This document shows positions 62,389 through 64,000 of a DNA stretch of 64,000 bases, piece by piece (the first letter of the stretch is position 1; each line of letters opens with the position of its first letter). The DNA comes from Gammaproteobacteria bacterium. Lineage in GTDB: Bacteria > Pseudomonadota > Gammaproteobacteria > JAJPIJ01. The notes beneath the pieces are model-generated. The model was not told the origin of the DNA. It did not search any database and saw nothing but the letters and a program-made list of their open reading frames with translations. The position numbers were made by a program, and so were the translations under genes. Location: positions 1 to 64,000 of the forward strand of contig JAJVHZ010000022.1 in the NCBI GenBank assembly GCA_022072255.1, read 5' to 3'.

Positions 62389-63702
62389 TCACGGGGCGGT
62401 ATCCGCCATCCTCTCGGTGGTCGAGGACAGCCGCTCGATCAGGATGCGCAGGAACACGCGGCAGAACCGCAACTGACAGTCCTTGGAAACCTGCTCGATC
62501 AGGGTCGAGTTCACCCGCATCAACGTCACGGGCGAGGTCGCGATGATCGATGCCGTGCGCCGACGCCGACTGATGTAACCCATCTCGCCGAAGCAGTCGC
62601 CCGCCTTCAGCTCGCCCACGATCGTGTCGCCTTTCTTGACCACGACCGAGCCGCTGATGAGTATGTAGAAGGAGTCGTCAATCTCCCCTTCGACGATGAT
62701 CTCTCCGCCCTCGTCGAAGCGCTCCCAGACGCTGGCGCGCATGATTTCCCAGATCTCCGCTTCGCTGAAACCGCTGAAGAAGTCGAGCCGCTTCACGCTC
62801 GCGACCTTCTCCTTGGTGGAGATGTCCTCGACCGGCTGATCGAAGTTCCTGAACGTGGTGCTGAGATCCACCGCGATGTCCATGCCCATCTTGTAGCGCC
62901 GTCGCAGATCCTTCTGCAGGCATCGATTCACGATCTGCTCGAGCTGCTCCGGAAGATCGGGGCGCACCTGCCGCAGCGGAATGGGCTCCTCGTTGACCAC
63001 CCGGTAGATGAGCTTCGAGAAGGAATCGCCGCCGAAGGGATGCCGCCCGCTCAGCAGCTCGTACATCACCACGCCCAGCGAAAACAGATCGGTCTGATTG
63101 CCGACGTTGTCCTCCTGGATCTGCTCCGGGGACATGTAGCGGGGCGATCCGACGAACCCCACCGGCAGCGTCTTCGAGGAGTCACGGCGGGTGACGTAGG
63201 CTATGCTGAAATCGGCGATCTTGAGATCGCCGTCGGGGGTCAGCAGCATGTTGGAGGGCTTGATGTCACGGTGGATCACCCCCTGCCGATGCGCATAATC
63301 GAGCGCCTTGGCGCACTTGAAGACGATCTCCAGAACCTTGGAGACGGGCAGCAGCTTGTCGGGCCGGGTATAGGACTTCAGGGTGTCGGCGCCCTCGACG
63401 AGCTCCATCACGATGTAGCAGGTCTCGCCTTCCACACCGGCGTCGAAGATGTCCAGTATGTTCGGATGCCGCAGCATTCCGGCCGTGTGCGCCTCGTTGA
63501 AGAACATCTTGCGGTAGGTTTCACCCGATTCCTTGTCGCGCAATGCCTCGGCGAGGGCCACCTTGATGGCGACGGGGCGGGCGACGAAAGGATCGAAGCC
63601 GCGGTAGACGACTCCCATGCTGCCACGCGCTATGGCATCGATGACATCGTACTTGCCGAGCTTGCGCGGCAGGGTGTCGGTGCTTTCCAGGAGCGCGCTC
63701 AT
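62389..63702 (-). CDS. Ser/Thr protein kinase with C-terminal cyclic-nucleotide-binding domain (paralog B, DFS variant)
   Basis: ARGSMGVVYRG, VAIKVALAEAL, HRDIKPSNMLL, ADFSIAY, GSPRYMSPEQI; cNMP: IVEGEIDDSFYILISGSVVVKKGD...GDCFGEMGYISRRRRTASI. Confidence 0.92.
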   Translation of the reverse strand: MSALLESTDTLPRKLGKYDVIDAIARGSMGVVYRGFDPFVARPVAIKVALAEALRDKESGETYRKMFFNEAHTAGMLRHPNILDIFDAGVEGETCYIVMELVEGADTLKSYTRPDKLLPVSKVLEIVFKCAKALDYAHRQGVIHRDIKPSNMLLTPDGDLKIADFSIAYVTRRDSSKTLPVGFVGSPRYMSPEQIQEDNVGNQTDLFSLGVVMYELLSGRHPFGGDSFSKLIYRVVNEEPIPLRQVRPDLPEQLEQIVNRCLQKDLRRRYKMGMDIAVDLSTTFRNFDQPVEDISTKEKVASVKRLDFFSGFSEAEIWEIMRASVWERFDEGGEIIVEGEIDDSFYILISGSVVVKKGDTIVGELKAGDCFGEMGYISRRRRTASIIATSPVTLMRVNSTLIEQVSKDCQLRFCRVFLRILIERLSSTTERMADTAP

Positions 63703-63910
63703 TTCGGTTCAGGCCTTCCGCCGCATGTTACTTGAAAGCCCTACAGGGGGGGTAGCGACAGCGATAACAGTTCGGCCGAATACAGCCTTTCCACCCCACG
63801 GCGGGTCGGGCGCGGCCAGCCCCCCGGCCGGCGCCGGCACCGCCGCCGTGCGCGTAGCTGCGGGCCTTGCCGAACCCCGCCCGGGACAGCCGGGGCAGCA
63901 TGCGCTTCCG

Positions 63911-63916
63911 GTATAA
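63911..63916 (+). promoter_or_regulatory. candidate -10 element TATAAT
   Basis: ccggtataatcgccccATG just upstream of the final partial ORF. Confidence 0.45.
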
Positions 63917-63923
63917 TCGCCCC

Positions 63924-64000
63924 ATGCTCAAGTCCCCGTTTTCGCTCCGCCTGCTGGCTGCGGCGGTGGTGGCGCTGATCGTGGGCGCCGCGGCCGCCTG
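63924..64000 (+). CDS. N-terminus of a secreted/membrane protein (partial, truncated by window end)
   Basis: MLKSPFSLRLLAAAVVALIVGAAAA, signal-peptide-like. Confidence 0.5.
   Translation, partial: MLKSPFSLRLLAAAVVALIVGAAAA

Overview
High-GC gammaproteobacterial-type chromosome window (lineage inferred from gene order, not searched). Most of it is housekeeping sequence in recognisable neighbourhoods: LPS core genes (waaA-hldD-hldE), rpsP-rimM-trmD-rplS, tRNA-fMet-rimP-nusA-infB-rbfA-truB-rpsO-pnp, gloB/methyltransferase-rnhA-dnaQ, argD-argF-surE-pcm-nlpD-rpoS, adk, a PBP1b-type gene, apt, ppnN, a B12-type ABC uptake cassette with a PduO-type adenosyltransferase, and pgi. Two tRNAs (initiator Met, Arg-CCT) and several rho-independent terminators can be read directly. 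I see no CRISPR array, prophage or intact IS element. The least ordinary items are: (i) a gene at 56055-57455 whose core aligns by eye to an IS256/mutator-type transposase but lacks the N-terminal region and carries a long disordered tail, suggesting domestication; (ii) an unlisted 30-codon Lys/Ala-rich micro-ORF (39548-39640) behind a near-consensus sigma70 promoter with a 17-nt spacer; (iii) a membrane-anchored protein with five degenerate ~28-aa tandem repeats, lying with a CBS protein between two Ser/Thr-kinase/cNMP-binding paralogs, one of which has DFS instead of DFG; (iv) an orphan FliK-like/FlhB-C-like pair lacking the NPTH autocleavage motif; (v) two Aas-like acyltransferase/acyl-ACP synthetase paralogs; (vi) a structured leader ahead of tRNA-Arg(CCT) and the B12 genes. 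All family calls are from reading the translations. No database search was run.
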